64,000 nt of DNA, from assembly GCA_963930655.1 (NCBI GenBank), contig OZ005601.1:24242921-24306920 (forward strand). The letters run 5' to 3'. The notes beneath the pieces were generated by a model. That model did no database searches, had not been told where the DNA came from, and saw only the letters and a program-made list of their open reading frames with translations. Positions 42,731-54,225 of this stretch are shown here, one piece after another (the first letter of the stretch is position 1; each line of letters starts with the position of its first letter). Made by a program: the position numbers and the translations under genes. The DNA is from Myrica gale (Eukaryota; Streptophyta; Magnoliopsida; Fagales; Myricaceae).

Positions 42731-42984
42731 TGTAAACTTTGTAAATGGAAACCAAGAGAGAGAATGCGAATAAGAGAGACTTGAATACTCTGTATATTAG
42801 ACTTAACCAAAAAAGAATATACAATGGTCTTTATAAAATGCAACATGAAGCTTCGTTGAATAACAGATCAACGACCTGAACTAACTAACTGCTTAACAGT
42901 TGTATAACAGCGTATGACCTAACTTGCATAGTTGGCTATCATAAAGCTTTAACAAAATAGAGTATAATAATTCTAATTCTAATA
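42731..42984 (-). repeat. Copia-2 5' LTR
   Basis: 254 bp, partner of 38575-38828; followed by ATCTC and then unit C sequence 'tgttcttgatttcag'. Confidence 0.9.
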
Positions 42985-43520
42985 ATCTCTGTTCTTGATT
43001 TCAGAAATTTCAGAAATATTTTTCATTGAAGTTTATTATTATCAAATCCAAGAGTATATTATAGAAATTTGTAAACAGTACCAGAATATGGGAATTGGAG
43101 ATGTTAGAGAATAATTATAGGGTCATGAAAAATGTGACACGTGATTCCATGTTACAAATTTGGACCACTTATTATAATAAAACACCTTTATGTGATTTGA
43201 TATTTTGAATGTAAAGTTCTTCTATCTTTTGATTTGGATGTTATTTATTATATACTATCGAACCTTTTAAACAAAGAGGTATATCGTATCGAAATACACC
43301 TTCGTGAATTTGTCACATTTGGATAAATTAATTGAGGGTCTTGCGTGTGGTATTTTGAGTTATTTATACCTATGTAGATTGTATAAGCATAAATGCGTAG
43401 GTATATTCAGTCCCACGTTGGACATATTGTAGTTCCCACTTAAGAGAATCAAGAAATTAAAAGAGCCAACAACTGATTCGTAAAACTTGTCCGTGTTAAG
43501 ACATAGAATCGCCCTCAGGA
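42985..43520 (+). pseudogene. EF-hand unit C, right part; truncated before the gene
   Basis: Continues unit C after copia-2 ('ctgttcttgatttcagaaat', 'ggtcatgaaaaatgtgacac', 'cccacgttggacatattgtag', 'ccgtgttaagacatagaatc'). It ends at about 43520, some 200 bp before the expected TATA box and ATG, where Sirevirus gag sequence begins. Unit C therefore has no coding region left. Confidence 0.75.
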
Positions 43521-46500
43521 CAAATTGAATGTCCTACTCATTTAAAAACACAAAGAAAACCAGCTTTGAATACATCTCTCTATAATTCTGATTCTGATAT
43601 TTCTTCCTCCTGTAAAGAAACTTCTTCAAATGAAAAACTTAATGATCTTGCTTTTTCTTTTTCTATTTTTAGCACTAACGGGTGATGATACCCTAGAGTA
43701 CGATTCGGAAGATCTAGATTCTCTATGTATAGTTTACGACGAGTTATGAAGAGAGATTAAAAAACCATGGATTAATTTCAAAAGAGTTTCGTGTTATTAA
43801 ATTAGAAAATGATCAACTAACATATGAAATTGCTATGTTAAGTGTGAAAAATGCAGATCTGGAAGCTAATGTAAAAGAGCTGAAGCATGAGTTGAAACAA
43901 GTTAATCTGAAGCTGAACAAGTTCTCTAGCGGATATAGAATGCTAGATAAAATGCTAAATATCGGACTCTCAGTTGGAGACAAGAGAGGTGTGGGTTCTT
44001 CAGCTGCAAATGATGCTAAAAACGTCAACATAATTTTTTGTTTCAGTTGTGATTAGGGAGAAATCACCTCAAGTTTCAGCACTTCAAAAGAAATCATATC
44101 CGGTGGTAACCTATAACCCTATGAATTCTTTTAATTCTAAGAGGTCTAAATTCATTCCAACATGTCATCATTATTGTAAAATATGACACATTAAGCCTAG
44201 GTATTATAATTTTTCAAATGATAATTTTAGGACTGTTAAATCTTCTTCAAGTACTATATCTAGATCTGATTTTAATATGTTAACTTCTCAAGTTAGTAAA
44301 TCTACTAAACAAGTTGATATTATGTCTAAAAATTTGCTTTCATCTTCTAAAACAAATTAAGTTTGGAAAAAGAAGGACATAACCTCTTGTAAGGTAACTC
44401 AACTAGCTTTTAAGGCTAGAAATGACTTTGTATGGTATTTGGACAACGGATGTTCAAAACATATTTGGGGTGACAAAAATATTTTTACCACTCTTAGAGA
44501 CTACAAAGCCGGTGTTGTTACCTTTGGTGGTCGTAGTAAGGCAACAATAGTCGGAAAAGGCTCTATTATTTTGCTTGGTTGTCCTATATTCTATGATGTA
44601 TATTGATGGCCTAAAAGCAAATCTTTTAAGTATTAGCCAAATCTGGGATTCTAACTTGAGTGTTAAGTTCAATAAAGATAACTGTGTTGTTACTGATAGT
44701 GGAAAAGTAGTTTTTAAAGGTTTTAGAACATTTGATATTTGCTATGGGATTGTGCTTAACAATGACACAATATGCAATAATGTTCGTCTTGACAAAACTC
44801 ATTTATGGCATCAACACTTGGGTCACATAAATTATCGTGATCTTTCTAATATGATTAAGGTTGTAAAAGGCAAGTATTTGGTCCTTGTCAGTTGGGTAAC
44901 CAAATTGGATTGAGTCATAAAAGAACCTTCGGGTTACTGACTTCTGGTTGCTTAGAATTACTTCACATGGATTTGATATGTCCCTCTAGGACTGAGTCAA
45001 TTGGTGGGAAGTGTTATATTCCTGTAATTGTTGATGACTTTTCTTGATACACTTGGATTTTATTACTTAGGGAAAAAACCATACTTTTTGATAAAGCCAA
45101 AGGATTATGTAAAGTAATTCAAAATCAAAAGAATATTAAAATCAAGAGAATACGTTGTGATCACGGTAAAGAATTTGAGAATACTAGCTTCGAACTTTTT
45201 TGTCTCAAAGAAGGTATTCATCAACAATTTTCCGCTCCAATCACACCGCAATAAATAAGTAGTTGAACGAAAGAATAAAGCAATTGAAGAAATGGCAAGC
45301 ATAATGATTCACGCCAAGGATGTTTCTAAATATTTTTGGGGTGAAGCTATAAATGTGGCTCGTCATATTATTAATAGAGTATATCATCGACCGGGCACTA
45401 GTAAAAGTCTATATGAGTTATGGAATGAAAAACATTCTACTGTTAAGTATTTTAAGATCTTTGGTAGTAAATACATTATTTTACGAGATAGGAAAAAATT
45501 TATTAAAATTTGACTCTCGTACTCTCGTACTGAGGAAGGCATTTTCCTTGAATGTTCTTCAAATAGTAGAGTGTATCGTGTGTTTAATTTAAAAACACAT
45601 TGTGTTATGGAATCCATAAATGGAGTTATTGATGATGATATTCATGATGTTGTTAATACTGAAAAACTACCTAGTACTAAATCACATATTCATGAAGAAC
45701 TACCTAGTACAGTGAGTTCGAAGTCTGATTCTCATAAGGAACCAGACTTGAATGTTTACATAGAACCTAGATCTCATTTGGAATCACCTAGTGGAGTTAC
45801 TTTGGAGTCAGATGGTTCTAAGGAACTAAACCCCTTCTAGAGTCAAGTTAAATCATCCGAAGGATAACATAATAAGTGATATAAATGAAGGTATGAGATT
45901 AAGAAGAATGATTTTGAATCAAATTGATTCATCTTGCTATGTCTCTTTAATTGAACCTAAAAAGGTTGAGGAAGCATTGAAGGATGAATTTTGGATAAGT
46001 GCAATCCACGATGAGTTGAACCAATTCATACGTAATGACGAGTGGTACTTAGTCCCTAGACCAACAAAATGCAAAGTTATTGGGACTAAGTGGATCTTCA
46101 AAAATAAGTCTGACGAGAGCGGTATGATAGTTAGAAATAAAGCTAGACATGTAGGTCAAGGCTACACTCAAGTCGAAGGAATAGACTTCAATGAAACATT
46201 CACACTCGTAGCCAGATTAGAATCTATACGACTGCTTTTAGCTTACTCATGCTCTATGGGATTTAAATTACTTCAAATGGATGTAAGGTGTATTTTCTTA
46301 AATGAAATTTTGCTTGAAGAATCTTACATAGAATAGCTGAAAGGCTTCGTCAATCCAAAGAATCTGGACTATATTTATAGACTTAAGAAAGCTCTTTATA
46401 GATTAAAACAAGATCCTAGAACTTGGGATGATAGACTAACCTCAAATCTTTTAAACAAAGGTTTTTCGAGAGGTGGTGTAGTACCATCTTCATTAAGAAG

Positions 46501-46770
46501 ATCTAGAATTGCTTAATCATTGCTAAGATTTATGTAGATGATATTATATTTGGCTCTCCTATTGAAAATCATGCTATTGAATTTGCTGATCTTATGAAAA
46601 AAGAATTCAAAATGAGTATAGTAGGAGAATTTGAATTATTGTGTAGGTTTACAAATCAAAAAATGTAGCAGTGGTTTTGTTTATTTCTCAATCTAAGTAT
46701 GCTAAATATTTAGCTAAGAAATTTGACCTTGATAATAAAAACATACTAAAATCCTAATGAGTACATTTGT
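43520..46770 (+). pseudogene. SIRE-2 gag-pol remnant
   Basis: Segments in order: coiled coil NADLEANVKELKHELKQVNL; a second knuckle with the second Cys-containing part damaged (CHHYCKI, stop, HIKPRYY); protease [34 protein letters not shown]-pre-integrase LWHQHLGHINYRDLS; integrase around [12 protein letters not shown] with a stop where SIRE-1 reads [39 protein letters not shown], and IYVDDIIFGSP (YVDD kept). RNase H is absent: the frame ends shortly after HTKILMST. More than ten stops or shifts. Much older than SIRE-1. Confidence 0.8.
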
Positions 46771-47329
46771 TAGTGATAGATTTAGTGTTTAACACCTATT
46801 TCCATATAGATCCATATATTACTTGTTCGATTTGTTGAAAATTTTGAATGGGCATGCTATTTGGTGGGCACGGGTTGGATAAAGGTGGTATGAAATTGAT
46901 TGTCTATTTTGTGTGCATGGAATTTCATCTTGCTGATTGGATTCTTGGTTCAAAATTTATTTGACTTGGTGTATTTGTTGGATATTGGTCGTTGTGCATT
47001 TCGACTATATTAAAAGAACATGGTGATTTGTTGAACCATATTATTATACTGTAAAAGTGAATGTCTGTATAATCTTTTATATTGCCAAATGTCATATAAA
47101 ACTATGTAGGCCGAATATTTTAGGTGTTGAAATTATTTGTTTTTAAATAATTCACATGTGCTTGGATAATGTCTTTTTGTGATTAAAGTATAGCTGCACT
47201 TATTGTCTATGTGATTATTCTTGTTTGTATTCTTCACATGATTTGGACCCACATTTTTGTTGGTCCTCTTTTACTTTGATGCAAGTGCTAGTTGTTTTCT
47301 CATTAAGAACATATCTAGGATATTAATGT

Positions 47330-48653
47330 ATGGCACGTACTAATTCATTAATAATACCTATGTTATTTTTTTTACGTGTCAGACATTTTTTTTTTGGTTT
47401 CATTATTTTCGACATTCTTAAGTAAAATATTGAGAGTATATGTCATATATCGCATATGTTTAAGGGGTTTTTCTCTTATGGCAGATTTAATATTTTGGTT
47501 TCTCATATGTTTCTCATTATTTGAACTAATTGGTTTATTATTTTTTAGATGGTACGGTTAAACTTTCAGTCAAGGAAGTTGACTCTCCTCCTCCTCATGT
47601 CACGAGGAAAAGTAAGGCGGAGATTGCCTCCTCTTCAAAACCTCCAAAGAGTCATGTTGCTCGTAAAGACAAGCAGCCCGAGATTATTGAAGACTTCTTT
47701 CGTTCAATGTTCAACAAGAATAAAGTAGAATTGGAGAAAGTGGTTCTTCTTGAAGAACTCTCTGATTTACTTGTGACTGAGCAGTTACTTTCAAGAGGAT
47801 GGGATCCTCTTTTGTATCATCTAACTCCTCCTCCTGAATCTGTGGAAAAAGAATTCTATTCAAACATCTTTAATATTCATTGTTATTGCTTTTCTACTTA
47901 TATACGCAGGGAAATCATTGAGATTTCCCCCTCCTTTTTGGATGAAAAGGTAGGGATTCCGTTTATTGCTCATCCACTGTTGTTAGTTTCTTGATGAAGA
48001 GGACCATTAGAGTTTTTACAAAAAAAAAAAGAAGTTTCCTGGTAGATTCCTAGCTAGAGATTATTCTTTATAGGATTATTTTTACCAGCATCTTTCCAAA
48101 GATTCATTTGTCTGCTTTTTCGTTTGAAAGGATCCAATTGATTTAGCAACCAATATTTGTAGACATATGATTAATCTGTTTAGATGCAATACTTTTTCGA
48201 CTAAGCTCCGCTATAGATGCTTAATCATGCGTCTTCACACTGTTATTGGCGTCACATTCCCTTCTTCTGAGCCTAGGATGGGTCCTCTCAAAACAATTGG
48301 CAGAGATACTATCAAAAAATTTGAGTCTCATAAATGTCCCCCTCCTCAACATCCTATTTCTGATGTTCCAGACCTCAGTGAGACTTTGAAACTTCTTCTA
48401 GACTGTTCCTCTACTATGCAGTCTACCATTTCCACTATATAGTCAAACATGGCTAGTGTCAAACTTGAACTTTCTCAAGTCCGAGCTGAAATTAATCTTT
48501 TTCAGCCCCTACTGTTGAAGATGATGTTGCTGCCAGTTCTGAGAAGAGAGATGGTGTTGCCTCCGATGACGGTGATGATGGCATGGATGATGTCGAAGCT
48601 GATGCTGATGAAGAGGATGGTTCCTATGAATATGCACTGCTGTTTTGGCCTCT
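47330..48653 (+). pseudogene. SIRE-2 env-like ORF remnant
   Basis: The best frame, 47530-47994, has a basic Pro/Ser/Lys-rich N-terminus (VTRKSKAEIASSSKPPKSHV) and then EELSDLLVTEQLLSRGWDPL, EKEFYSNIFNIHCYCF and LDEKVGIPF. The RGW...FYSN spacing matches the 'putative plant transposon protein' domain found in Sirevirus third ORFs. Further frames at 48167-48442 and 48449-48653 continue it, with Cys-Pro-Pro-rich and acidic Asp/Glu-rich ends. An upstream ATG at 47330 (MARTNSLIIP) may be the original start, but the path between is broken. Described only as env-like; no function is claimed. Confidence 0.65.
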
Positions 48654-48844
48654 CGCTAAAAAAAATTGACTTTTAATGACAAAACATTTTGTCACTAAAA
48701 GTCACAATTTCGTCACTAAAAGTATTAGTGACGAAATTTTTTCGTCATGAGCTCCGTCAGTGAAAGAGAGTCACAAAATGTATTTCGTGACAAAATCCGA
48801 ATTTCGTCACGAAAAGTTTTTTGTGAAGGAAAATTTTGTCACTA

Positions 48845-49190
48845 AATCTAATGATCGATCGGTCAGTGAGAACGTAGTGATGGATCAGTTGAAACAGCGA
48901 TCAATCGATCATTTATTTCAGCAATGGAACGTTGATTAAGTAATTGATCGATCAGTGAGAACGTAGTGATGGATCGATCATTTATTTCAGCGATGGAACA
49001 TTGATTAAGTAACTGATTGATAGGTGTAATCTGACGATCGATCGTCTATTTCTCCACTGATCAATCGTTTACATTACTGATCGATCAGTAATTTTTTCTT
49101 TTTAATACTGACGATCGAACAGTGGTATTGAACGATTGATAGGTTTAACAACAACAGATCGATCGCTGAAGATGTCGATCAAACGATGGT
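48845..49190. repeat. GATCGATCG motif array (left)
   Basis: Many near-copies of ACTGATCGATCAGT / ATGATCGATCGGTCAG, including a ~70-bp near-repeat 'tcagtgagaacgtagtgatggatc' at 48861 and 48953. The same palindromic core occurs in the right array (50225-51095), as expected for subterminal protein-binding sites. Confidence 0.8.
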
Positions 49191-49406
49191 AACATAATCG
49201 ATTTTTTTAAAAAATAATAATCATAGAAAATATTATATAATGTACTATTATAATAACAATACAATACTCACATTAATAAACATCAATAATAATAAATAGT
49301 GATCCGTAATTAAATCAAAAATAATATCGTAATATTAATACATAATCACAAAGCTATTAAAACATACATGCATATACTTTTTTGAACTTCTAAACTGGCT
49401 AAATAG

Positions 49407-49600
49407 TCACTTTGACATGTCGTTCATTTTCTTTTCCATTACATATGACATTTTCTTCTCCAGCTCCTTTGATATTTCTGCCCGTAAAAACTCTTGCTCC
49501 TTTCGCATGTGCTCTTGTTCCTGTTGCATGCGCTCTTCATGCTCCACTCGCATGCGCTCATACTCCCTTTTCATGCAAATGAACCCAAGAGCTAATTCCT
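49407..49600 (-). pseudogene. CACTA-2 transposase C-terminus (Transposase_24-like), fragment
   Basis: The minus strand encodes FICMKREYERMRVEHEERMQ, then QEQEHMRKEQEFLRAEISKE, then LEKKMSYVMEKKMNDMSK and a TGA at 49407-49409. This strongly charged coiled coil is what the C-terminal end of plant En/Spm ORF1 (Transposase_24) proteins looks like. A stop (TAG) lies upstream near 49600, so the N-terminal portion is not in frame. Weak matches further upstream on the minus strand (around 49850-50100) may be earlier exons. Confidence 0.5.
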
Positions 49601-51105
49601 AGCTTCTACCCTGATGGAAATCAATATTAACGAACAATAAATCTAAATATAGAATTCTGGCAGAAAAATACAAATATATATATATATATATATGGTATGG
49701 GTTTTGCATGAATGTCATATACTCAAGAATATATGTTAGAAATTAAAGAAAAAAGCACAAGACAATAGTAGGAAAATAGAATTGGTTGTGCTTATGCATT
49801 GATAAAAGAGCTAAGGTGCTGGACAAATGTTTTTACCCATGCCATCGAACATGAGTCCCAGGCTGTAGGAACTGCATTGAAAACTGCAAATTGTTAAAAA
49901 AATTAAAATTAATAGCTAAAAGTATCAAATCTAGTTCTACTGCTTCACTGATCCGATAATATATGAAAACATTCGCTTCAGTAGCGTGAGAATGAGAGAG
50001 GTGACCCGTGGGGATTACATTTCTCTGGTAATTTCACTTATCCGATAAGAGCACCAGTCCGTTGGAAGGAGATGTTGTCATTTGATTCTCTTCTTGTTTG
50101 AGAAAAATTATGAACAACATAAGGACAGATCTTACATCATTCTTATTTTTGGAACTGAAGCACTTCAATAATCAAACATCTAAATAAATATAAATGCTAC
50201 ACATCATCAATAACTTGCTACAAAACTTGCGTAAAAAACACCGATCAATCGGTAAAAATATGACTATCGATCGTCAGAAAACCATCAAGAAGACGATCGA
50301 TCGTTTACAATACAATGATCGATCGGTTGTATATCATTTAACAGACGATCGATCGTCACTTATTGGTGAGATCGTCAATTACCCAGATCGATAAAACCAT
50401 GCAAACCCTCCCCACACACTCAAATCCACCCCCAAATCACTCTCAAATCATCCTCATTCAATACCCATTGCAATGTACATATTAAAAACATCCTAATAAG
50501 CTCTAATCATCACAAATTATATCCACAATACCCACAAATACCCAAATCAAAAAAATCATTAAATAACCAACCAAATCGTTCATAAATCGTAATCTATGTA
50601 GAGTATATTACCTCTTGCACGATATAAACACCAAAACCAACAAAATCTCACAAATTTCGCCAAATATTTTCAATATTTACTCGGTTAAAAGACGAATGAA
50701 TATGAACTCGGCTTCCTCTTAGTCTATTCTAAACACTCTCTCAACCAAAAGAACGATATTTGGACTAAGTTTGAGAGGAAAAGAGCTCCCTGCCGCAAGC
50801 CCTCGTTCTCCTCGTTTTCGTGGGTATTGATTTTCACTTCACCCACGGACTTAGAGCATTTGGGCATTTCAAGAACTATAAACACCGATCGATCGATCGC
50901 CTTGTCAACTTTAAAATTCTCGCTAAGTATTCAAACAATCGATCGCAATTTCAATGATCAATCGGGAAACGAATTCAAAACGACGACAGACGTGAGCGAT
51001 CGATCGGTATTAATATATGATCAATCGGTCTCAAACCATTAAACAACACCGTCCTTTACTGATCGATCGGTGACATATCGATCGATCGTTAAACCTAATT
51101 ATTGA

Positions 51106-52184
51106 AAAAAAGATTTTTAACATAACAAATGAAATAATTATTAAAATTATTTTACTTAAAATGTCATTTTAATACATATCTTATACTAATAACTTATAAT
51201 CGTGCGAGGGAGACATATATGAATGTGGAGGGGACGGAGGAGGTTTAGGAGGTCGAATCGTGCTGATCCGGTGGGATAGGTTTTCGACGGTTTGGACCAA
51301 GGTGGCTAGCAACGCGTCACTGTTGGGGGGTGGATTCCGAGTTTATCACTGGAGGTGTTTGGTCGCTGTTAGGTATCTCTGTATAGGAAGTCATCACGGT
51401 GAGAAGGATGCAAAAGGATGGCCGAAAGGTAAGGTGGTAAACGAACAGTGTTTTAGAGGACGCTTTTTCTGAGAATTCCCACAGACGGTGGCAACTGATG
51501 ATGCCAAAATCACCAAGAGCCGGAGCCAATCAAACCTGAAAGGAATAAGAAAGGGGGTGGCGTCGGAAGGGAAGCCTGCGATGCCAAAGTTAGATCTCAA
51601 GAAGTATTCAGTTAAGAGAAGTAATTAATCCTAAGAAAATATAACGGGGGTACCTGCTATTAATAAGAGAAAGGATGTTAGAGTCCTAAAGGGAGTCCAG
51701 CGGTATGGGTTTCAGGACTCCTTGTCTTTCTTAGACTCCTATAGAGATTAACTTTCACTTCTGTGGGTTGAGGGTCTAGAAGGCATCTGTGGCCATAGAT
51801 GGGACTGCAAATGGGCTAGTGTGTCTCAATGGGTTGGGCCGATCATATTATGGCTCATCAGTAGTCTCTCCTTTACACGAAAGTAGACCAATCAATGGCC
51901 TGATAAGCTAGGTGAGTGCGGGCTGGCATGGTGGCTTAATGTGTCATATTATGGAACCAAAACCGGAACCGAAAATTCCGGCAATTCTACCTAGCTTGAC
52001 TTCTAGTTCAGATTCCAGTATATGCTAGAATATGAACTAGACGTGGAACTGAAAATTCTGGTTAATCTTGCCCGAAGTTTTGGCCGCCCCTAAATCTGGC
52101 TAGCTAGAGTCTACTATTCACTGCTTAGGATGCATCATCCGACGTGTAGTGGCATGCTTTTGATGTGATGTCCTTTGCAGAATA
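51106..52184. other. Unassigned DNA, probably transposon debris
   Basis: A GC-richer stretch at 51200-51600 has open frames on both strands but no recognisable domain. At 51955-52110 there is a 'ccggaaccgaaaattccggc' palindrome, and the sequence ends in 'ttggccgcccctaaatctgg', whose reverse complement TAGGGGCGGCCAAAAC looks like a hAT terminus. A matching left end and target duplication were not found. Confidence 0.45.
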
Positions 52185-53911
52185 AGTACTCCACTTGCCG
52201 ATCTGTCATGTGGACTAACGATTCCAGTCACTCTTCCTCAGAAAGAAGAAAACGACATACCTTCTTTAGTGCTTCAAAGAATTCTAATAGTGGGTTACTA
52301 CTGTTTCTTTCCAGGAAAATTGAACGAATTCGATCTTCCAAGCCATAAGTAAATCTCGATCGTATCCCTACATCATGAATCTTATCGGTTACACCATTAG
52401 GGAAGATTCGTCCTCATCCAAGGATACGTTAGGGTGTTAGAATCTGTCAACTTAATTCAATTGTGACGCCCTCATGGGGACTCGTCAAAAGCGCACTTTA
52501 GTGCTTCAAAGAATTCGAATCGTGGGCACTGTTCTTTTCCAGGAAAATTGAAGGAATATATTTTCTGAGGCATAAGTAAATCTCGTATCCCTGCGTCATG
52601 AAGAGTAACCAAACGATTCCACTCCATCTTCCTCAAAAAAATAAAGGATCGGCCCCAACTACTCGTGGATTCTTATTCAAACTATAGTTTCATTTCCACT
52701 AACTTTTATGCAATAGTTATGGGCCCCAGATCAAAAGGAACAAAACCACATGTGGTACTGTTCCTTTCCAGGAAATTCGAAGGAATCTGTTATCCACAGC
52801 ATAAGTAAATTCCGAAACCTAGCGTACTTATCTCTTTAGCGAGTAAATTAAAGGCGGTGCCTGACCATTCCATTTCCAAGGGATAGATTGATGTATATAT
52901 GTGGTCCGCAAGCCAAAAGAAATACTTAAAAAGTTGCATAGATACTTAACACTATGGGCCTAGATTCTTCCTCATGAATCCGAGGCTAATTAACAAGAAT
53001 TTTTCGAGTTTTGGACGGAAAAATTACATATAGAAAGGTATATGTCTTGTTTGATCAGTGGCTTATACCACTCTACCTCGCTCTCTGAGTTATTTTTAAA
53101 GATCCGATGAAATTTTCCAGGAAAAAGGTCATGAAAATTATTCCAACCTTCAAGATATGGATTTGTTTGATCTATTGACGTATCCGGATTGTTTTTAGAC
53201 CGCCCAACATTTCTTCGTTTGGCATTTCAGAAATACGTGATGACGATTCCAACCTTCCAAATCACGGAATTGCTTTTTATATATCTTATCCATACAGATT
53301 TTTTCCAAAATATCAAACATTTCTTGGTTTGACATTTCATAAGCATTATCTCTATTCTTGATTTGAAAATTTTCTGAAATAATTTTTCATTAAAGTTTAT
53401 AATTATCAAATCGAAGATTCCCATAAAAAAAGGAAATAACATCAGAATATGGGAAGGCGATGTTAGAGAATAATTATAAGGTCATGAAAAAGGTGACACC
53501 TGATTCCATGTTAAATATTTGGACCACTTATTAGAATAAAACAACTTTATGTGATTTGATAGTCACATTTGGATCAAATATTTTTGTGTCTTGGTGTGGT
53601 ATTTTGAGTCATTTATACGTACATAGATTGTAAAAGCATAAATATGTAGGGATCATATACAGAGTCTCATGTTGGAGATACAGCTGACGTTCCACTTGGA
53701 GTATCAAGAAATTAAAAGAGCCAACAAGAGTTGGAAGAATCTCATCACCATGATGTTGATAATAACACCCAAGTAGAAGAAGGCCTATATAATCCTCATG
53801 TTGTAGTACTCCCATAATCAAACTGCATCTAAAAGCCTCTAAACAAAATTTGCCTTCGTCGCTTGCCACCCTGTTACGTACGTTTCCCCGGCCAGGTCCC
53901 TTGTTGACAAC
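52185..53911 (+). repeat. EF-hand unit D, upstream region
   Basis: Uninterrupted promoter side of unit D. It holds three successive modules of 'agtgcttcaaagaattc...tttccaggaaa...aaatctcg' (starting about 52268, 52499 and 52745), then 'aaaggcggtgcctgacc', 'cttataccactctacctcgctct', 'cataagcattatctctattcttgattt' (the empty copia-2 site) and 'ggtcatgaaaaaggtgacacc'. Confidence 0.8.
53786..53792 (+). promoter_or_regulatory. TATA box of EF-hand gene D
   Basis: TATATAA in 'aggcctatataatcc', 126 bp upstream of the ATG, aligned with the TATA box of gene B. Confidence 0.7.
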
Positions 53912-54181
53912 ATGCGTATAATTTCTGTTTATAAGCCACTTCCCCCGACTGCAGGCGTGTTACTGGACATTTTCAAAAAATTCGACATTAATAGCGATGG
54001 TCGTCTTTGCAAAGCTAAGCTAAGGGAAGCCTTCAAATCCCTTGGCTCTCGTGCGCCAGACTGGAGAGTCGGTCGTGGCCTCCACCACGCTGATGCCAAC
54101 AGAGATGGATTGATCGACGAAGCGGAGATGGAGACCCTTTTGAAGTACGCTTCCGAACATGGATATACGGTTACCGAATAG
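53912..54181 (+). CDS. Two-EF-hand calcium-binding protein (CML/polcalcin-like), copy D, loop 1 altered
   Basis: An 89-residue single-exon protein starting MRIISVYKPLPPTAGVLLDI. It is clearly the paralogue of 32863-33126 (shared KEAFKSLGSR-type helix, PDWR linker, LLKYASEHG C-terminus). Loop 2, DANRDGLIDEAE, is canonical. Loop 1 reads DINSDGRLCKAK: the position-12 Glu that gives bidentate calcium coordination is Lys and position 9 is Cys, so loop 1 probably no longer binds calcium normally. The frame is otherwise intact, which argues for a retained gene rather than debris. Just 44 bp past the stop the sequence jumps into CACTA-B sequence, so its 3'UTR or polyadenylation may now come from transposon DNA. 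Expected cytosolic; no targeting signal. Confidence 0.83.
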   Translation: MRIISVYKPLPPTAGVLLDIFKKFDINSDGRLCKAKLREAFKSLGSRAPDWRVGRGLHHADANRDGLIDEAEMETLLKYASEHGYTVTE

Positions 54182-54225
54182 GATCTACGTACGTACTTGC
54201 CATCTATAGTGTATTTGTATTGCAT

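Larger units (their letters stand above)
38575..42984 (-). mobile_element. Copia-2: complete-ended Ty1/copia element, coding region decayed
   Basis: Two 254-bp LTRs (38575-38828 and 42731-42984, TGTAAACTTTG...TTCTAATA) differ at about 16 positions by eye (~94% identity). Target duplication ATCTC at 38570-38574 and 42985-42989. Primer site TGGTATCAGAGG on the minus strand next to the right LTR; polypurine tract TTGCGGGGGAG next to the left LTR. Minus-strand gag, protease/integrase and RT follow in copia order with stops, shifts and internal deletions. Same lineage as copia-1. Confidence 0.92.
43520..48653 (+). mobile_element. SIRE-2: decayed Sirevirus fragment, gag to env-like, no LTRs
   Basis: Starts abruptly inside gag at the first zinc knuckle (IECPTHLKTQRKPALNTSL, compare SECPKYLKSKGKAMNASL of SIRE-1). 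It runs through pol to about 46770, then non-coding spacer, then an env-like region at 47330-48653, where a CACTA element begins. No LTR, primer site or polypurine tract is present. It keeps the env-like part that SIRE-1 lacks. Confidence 0.8.
48654..51105 (-). mobile_element. CACTA-2: a different CACTA element with GATCGATCG arrays
   Basis: The left edge reads CGCTAAAAAAAATTGACTTT, close to a CACTA terminus with one changed base, and is followed by a subterminal array of TTTCGTCACTAAAAG motifs in both orientations (48680-48845). Then come dozens of GATCGATCG-containing motifs at 48845-49190 and again at 50225-50395 and 50880-51095. A minus-strand transposase-like C-terminus lies at 49407-49600. 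The right terminal repeat was not found, so that end is probably truncated. Confidence 0.65.

Noticed and set aside
51260-51600. GC-richer open frames on both strands, possibly a gene
   Set aside because: No recognisable domain, start context or neighbours; left as unassigned DNA.
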